Below, one piece after another: positions 5,396 through 7,523 of a stretch of DNA of 7,523 bases. Both the position numbers and the translations under genes were made by a program. Below the pieces are notes generated by a model, which was given only the letters and a program-made list of their open reading frames with translations, was not told where the DNA came from and searched no databases. This DNA is from Desulfobacteraceae bacterium. Its GTDB lineage: Bacteria; Desulfobacterota; Desulfobacteria; Desulfobacterales; Desulfobacteraceae. Numbering within the stretch: the first letter of the stretch is position 1; each line of letters begins with the position of its first letter. Location of the stretch: the NCBI GenBank assembly GCA_011390435.1, contig JAABSK010000125.1:1-7523 (forward strand), read 5' to 3'.

Positions 5396-7342
5396 TCAGC
5401 TGAGTTTCTTTTTCAGCTGTCTGACCCGCCTGATCAATTCCGAGCGATTGATTGGCGAATCCTGGCCGCGGTATCGCAGTTGGATGTACAGATCGGTAAT
5501 CTCATTGACCCGGTCTTTTAAATCTGGCTGGTTTTCACTGACGTAGACAGCATAATCAACCGGTCCCTGATTCGGTGCTCTGGGATATCCTGCCTTTGAA
5601 AGTGTGCTGCAGAAGATGGCATAATATTTTGTGACCGTGTCTGGTTTATCTTTGAAAGATATCAGGACAAATCCCGCGTAAGCCGCCACAATGGCGATGA
5701 TGGCAAGCAGGAGAATGGCCATTGTCTGAAGGGAAGCCAGGGCCGTTCTGAAGGAAAGTCCGATTTTTTCAAGCAATAGATTCTGTTCTTCATGGGAATA
5801 TCCTTCAAACCAGGCCTGCCATCGGGTGTTGATCAGGTCCCAGACCAGCAGGATCTGCTGAATCAATTGGCCTGGCTGCCAGGGTAAAAATTCGGAAAGT
5901 TCACCTGCGGACAAGGCGCCTTCAAGGCCCAGACGGATGCGATCGGGTGCCACCACAGCAGTGGGGTCCATCCGGAGCCATCCATCGTGATCCGGAGCCC
6001 AGATCTCCGCCCAGACATGGGCGTCTGACTGGCGGACAATCAGATAGTTTGCAAATGGATTGCGTTTGCCTCCCTGATAGCCACCCACAACCCGTGCAGG
6101 CACATCAACCGCCCGCATCATGAAGACAAATGCAGTTGCAAAATGTTCGCAATATCCTTTTTGGGACTGAAAGATAAAGTCATCCACGGAATTTTTTCCC
6201 AGCGTGGGGACCTTCAGCTGATACTCAAACGCACCTGAACCGAAAAAATCAAGGAGACGTTCCGCTTTCTGCCGGGAGGTCTTGGTATTTTCCGTCAGTT
6301 TTGCTGCCAGGTCCCGGGTTTTGGGGTTATATCCTTGTGGAAGGCGGGTGAATGCATCAAGCGTCTGGCTGGATTCCGGCCAGGAACGATATTGCGTGTT
6401 GGATGTCATTTTATATCGAAACTGCTGTTTTATTGTACGTCTGGCCCGAAGGGTGTAATCGGAAAAAAAATCAGTCCGGGGCGGTGTGATTGCGGGCATT
6501 TCCAGAACAAACATCCATTTTTCCTGATGGGGTTCAAGTGCGATGGTGTAAGTCACCGGGTGCTGTCCTGCCGGCGGTTTGGAACGGGTTGGAATATTTT
6601 TGGCGGCATGCCAGGCCCGGCCATCAAAATTTTGAAACACAATACCACGCCAGTAAAGGGATGATGTTTCAGGGATATCGCCATCAAATTCAGCCCGGAA
6701 AGCAACCGCATTGTCTTTTACCAGGCGCGCCACACTGCCCGGTGCCAGCCGGTCGGAGAAACCGCTTTTGGCAGAACCGGCTATGGACAGACCGAACAGG
6801 CTGCCCTGAATCCTGGGAAACAGTAAAAAAAGGACAATCATGACGGGTATGGCCTGGGCCATCATCCGGGCAGACAACGCCAGCTGGTTCTTAAACCGGC
6901 CGCCTGGATCATTGATCCGGATCAGCACAGCCGTGGTAATCATGACCGAGAAAAACATGTACAGGGTGATAACAAGGGTTTCAGACACAAACAGACTGGT
7001 GATCACAATAAAATATGCCAGAAAAACGGTAATCATCAGATCCCGGTGAGATGCCATCTCAAAGGGTTTTAATGCTGCCATCACCGCCATCAGACTGATA
7101 AATGCATTCTGATCCAGATGCCGGTTAAAGGTGACCAGCACCCCGATAATTCCAATCAGTGTCAGGGTCCGGCGAAAATTTTTTCCAGGCATCGGCCAGT
7201 GGTATCCGGCAGACAGTAGCAGATATCCCCACATGACACTGCACCACAAGGGAATCCATAGCGGCAGATGCATCAGATGTGGAAAAATGGCAACGATCAG
7301 CGCGCTGACAATCGGGATGACAGTGGGGTCAGGCTGCTTCAT
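5396..7342 (-). CDS. TgpA-type membrane transglutaminase (DUF3488, transglutaminase core, DUF4129)
   Basis: This resembles Pseudomonas aeruginosa TgpA, an inner-membrane protein with a periplasmic transglutaminase-like domain essential there; its substrate is uncertain. Counting from the ATG at 7342 gives 648 residues. The N-terminal DUF3488 part (about 8-178) has six or seven hydrophobic segments. The periplasmic region follows (about 180-538), holding the papain-like transglutaminase core. It shows KGYCEHFATAFVFMMRAVDVP with C398, SDAHVWAEIW with H442 and WLRMDPT with D459, so the Cys-His-Asp triad is complete and activity is plausible. A last TM (540-563) precedes a cytosolic DUF4129-like tail. 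A TTG start at 7372 would add ten residues (MPCLKWKKQR), but the ATG gives a short 14-nt overlap with the upstream DUF58 gene, typical of translational coupling. The ribosome binding site is weak, which also suits coupling. Order DUF58 then transglutaminase matches the MoxR-DUF58-TgpA cluster. Confidence 0.93.
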   Translation of the reverse strand: MKQPDPTVIPIVSALIVAIFPHLMHLPLWIPLWCSVMWGYLLLSAGYHWPMPGKNFRRTLTLIGIIGVLVTFNRHLDQNAFISLMAVMAALKPFEMASHRDLMITVFLAYFIVITSLFVSETLVITLYMFFSVMITTAVLIRINDPGGRFKNQLALSARMMAQAIPVMIVLFLLFPRIQGSLFGLSIAGSAKSGFSDRLAPGSVARLVKDNAVAFRAEFDGDIPETSSLYWRGIVFQNFDGRAWHAAKNIPTRSKPPAGQHPVTYTIALEPHQEKWMFVLEMPAITPPRTDFFSDYTLRARRTIKQQFRYKMTSNTQYRSWPESSQTLDAFTRLPQGYNPKTRDLAAKLTENTKTSRQKAERLLDFFGSGAFEYQLKVPTLGKNSVDDFIFQSQKGYCEHFATAFVFMMRAVDVPARVVGGYQGGKRNPFANYLIVRQSDAHVWAEIWAPDHDGWLRMDPTAVVAPDRIRLGLEGALSAGELSEFLPWQPGQLIQQILLVWDLINTRWQAWFEGYSHEEQNLLLEKIGLSFRTALASLQTMAILLLAIIAIVAAYAGFVLISFKDKPDTVTKYYAIFCSTLSKAGYPRAPNQGPVDYAVYVSENQPDLKDRVNEITDLYIQLRYRGQDSPINRSELIRRVRQLKKKLS

Positions 7343-7523
7343 TCTCTGCTTTTTCCATTTCAAACACGGCAAGGGTTTTCAGACACTGGTTTTTGTGCGG
7401 GTTTCCGTTTCCCGGTGAAATGGTAATGCCCGGCAGACAAAGGCCATAGGTCATGTTGATGTTGTGGGCCTGGAGCACCATACCACAGAGTCGGGACAGT
7501 TTTTCTTCTGTACCAGTCGCATC
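7329..7523 (-). CDS. DUF58 domain protein, C-terminal end only
   Basis: The frame is open from the right edge to TGA at 7331-7329 and gives 64 residues. VLQAHNINMTYGLCLPG, ISPGNGNPHKNQCLKTLAVFE is the conserved C-terminal end of DUF58 proteins, where the pattern is a hydrophobic stretch, LPG, PGxG, H and a Cys-Leu helix. DUF58 proteins carry a von Willebrand A-like fold, are usually about 300 residues or longer, and sit between a MoxR AAA+ ATPase and a transglutaminase gene. The role is not firmly known; a chaperone or assembly function with MoxR at the membrane is proposed. The stop overlaps the start of the transglutaminase by 14 nt. The catalytic or metal-binding part lies outside the window, so nothing can be said about it. 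Confidence 0.85.
   Translation of the reverse strand, partial: DATGTEEKLSRLCGMVLQAHNINMTYGLCLPGITISPGNGNPHKNQCLKTLAVFEMEKAENEAA

Noticed and set aside
5397..5419. Inverted repeat CAGCTGA/TCAGCTG at the end of the transglutaminase gene
   Set aside because: Read on the - strand the 7-bp stem is not followed by a T run and overlaps coding sequence, and CAGCTG is itself palindromic, which makes such pairs common.
6335..6843. Long open frames on the + strand opposite the transglutaminase gene
   Set aside because: They lie antisense to a gene with a full catalytic triad and domain order, show no recognisable family, and are rich in residues expected from reading a membrane protein gene backwards.
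1..7523. Mobile elements, CRISPR arrays, tRNA or rRNA genes, phage or defence genes
   Set aside because: No transposase, integrase, spaced repeats, tRNA-like folds or defence domains were seen; the window is fully explained by the genes listed and short gaps.

Overview
The window carries the promoter-distal end of a ribosomal-protein super-operon on the + strand and, converging on it, the end of an accessory operon on the - strand. The layout suggests a Gram-negative bacterium, most likely of the Desulfobacterota (Deltaproteobacteria, Desulfobacteraceae-like). This placement is inferred from the protein style (IF1, zinc-type S4, the DUF484-GGDEF architecture) and from gene order, not from any search.

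Positions 1-4203 (+ strand) hold secY (5' end missing), infA, rpmJ, rpsM, rpsK, rpsD, rpoA and rplQ. All are tightly spaced (gaps of 6 to 46 nt), most with clear purine-rich ribosome binding sites. The genes encode the SecYEG pore, initiation factor IF1, five ribosomal proteins and the RNA polymerase alpha subunit, so secretion, translation and transcription capacity are co-expressed. rpmJ (37 codons) is a real gene at 1198-1311. rpsM and rpsD start with TTG. A 7-bp hairpin lies between rpsD and rpoA. No adk or map gene sits between secY and infA. A strong intrinsic terminator at 4238-4275 ends the operon.

Positions 4274-7523 (- strand) read from right to left. They hold the last 64 residues of a DUF58 protein, a TgpA-type membrane transglutaminase overlapping it by 14 nt, and then a DUF484/GAF-like plus GGDEF protein, a predicted diguanylate cyclase with an AGDEF active-site variant and an intact RxxD inhibitory site. 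The DUF58-transglutaminase pair is the familiar MoxR/DUF58/TgpA cluster, whose MoxR ATPase would lie beyond the right edge. The GGDEF gene may belong to this unit or may have its own promoter in the 108-nt gap before it. Its stop codon lies in the T-tract of the ribosomal operon terminator, so the two units share one terminator region.

The + strand part is ordinary core genome. I see no mobile element, CRISPR array, tRNA or rRNA, and no convincing novel system. The points most worth a second look are the AGDEF cyclase next to the transglutaminase, the rpsD-rpoA hairpin, the TTG starts, and the shared compact terminator.
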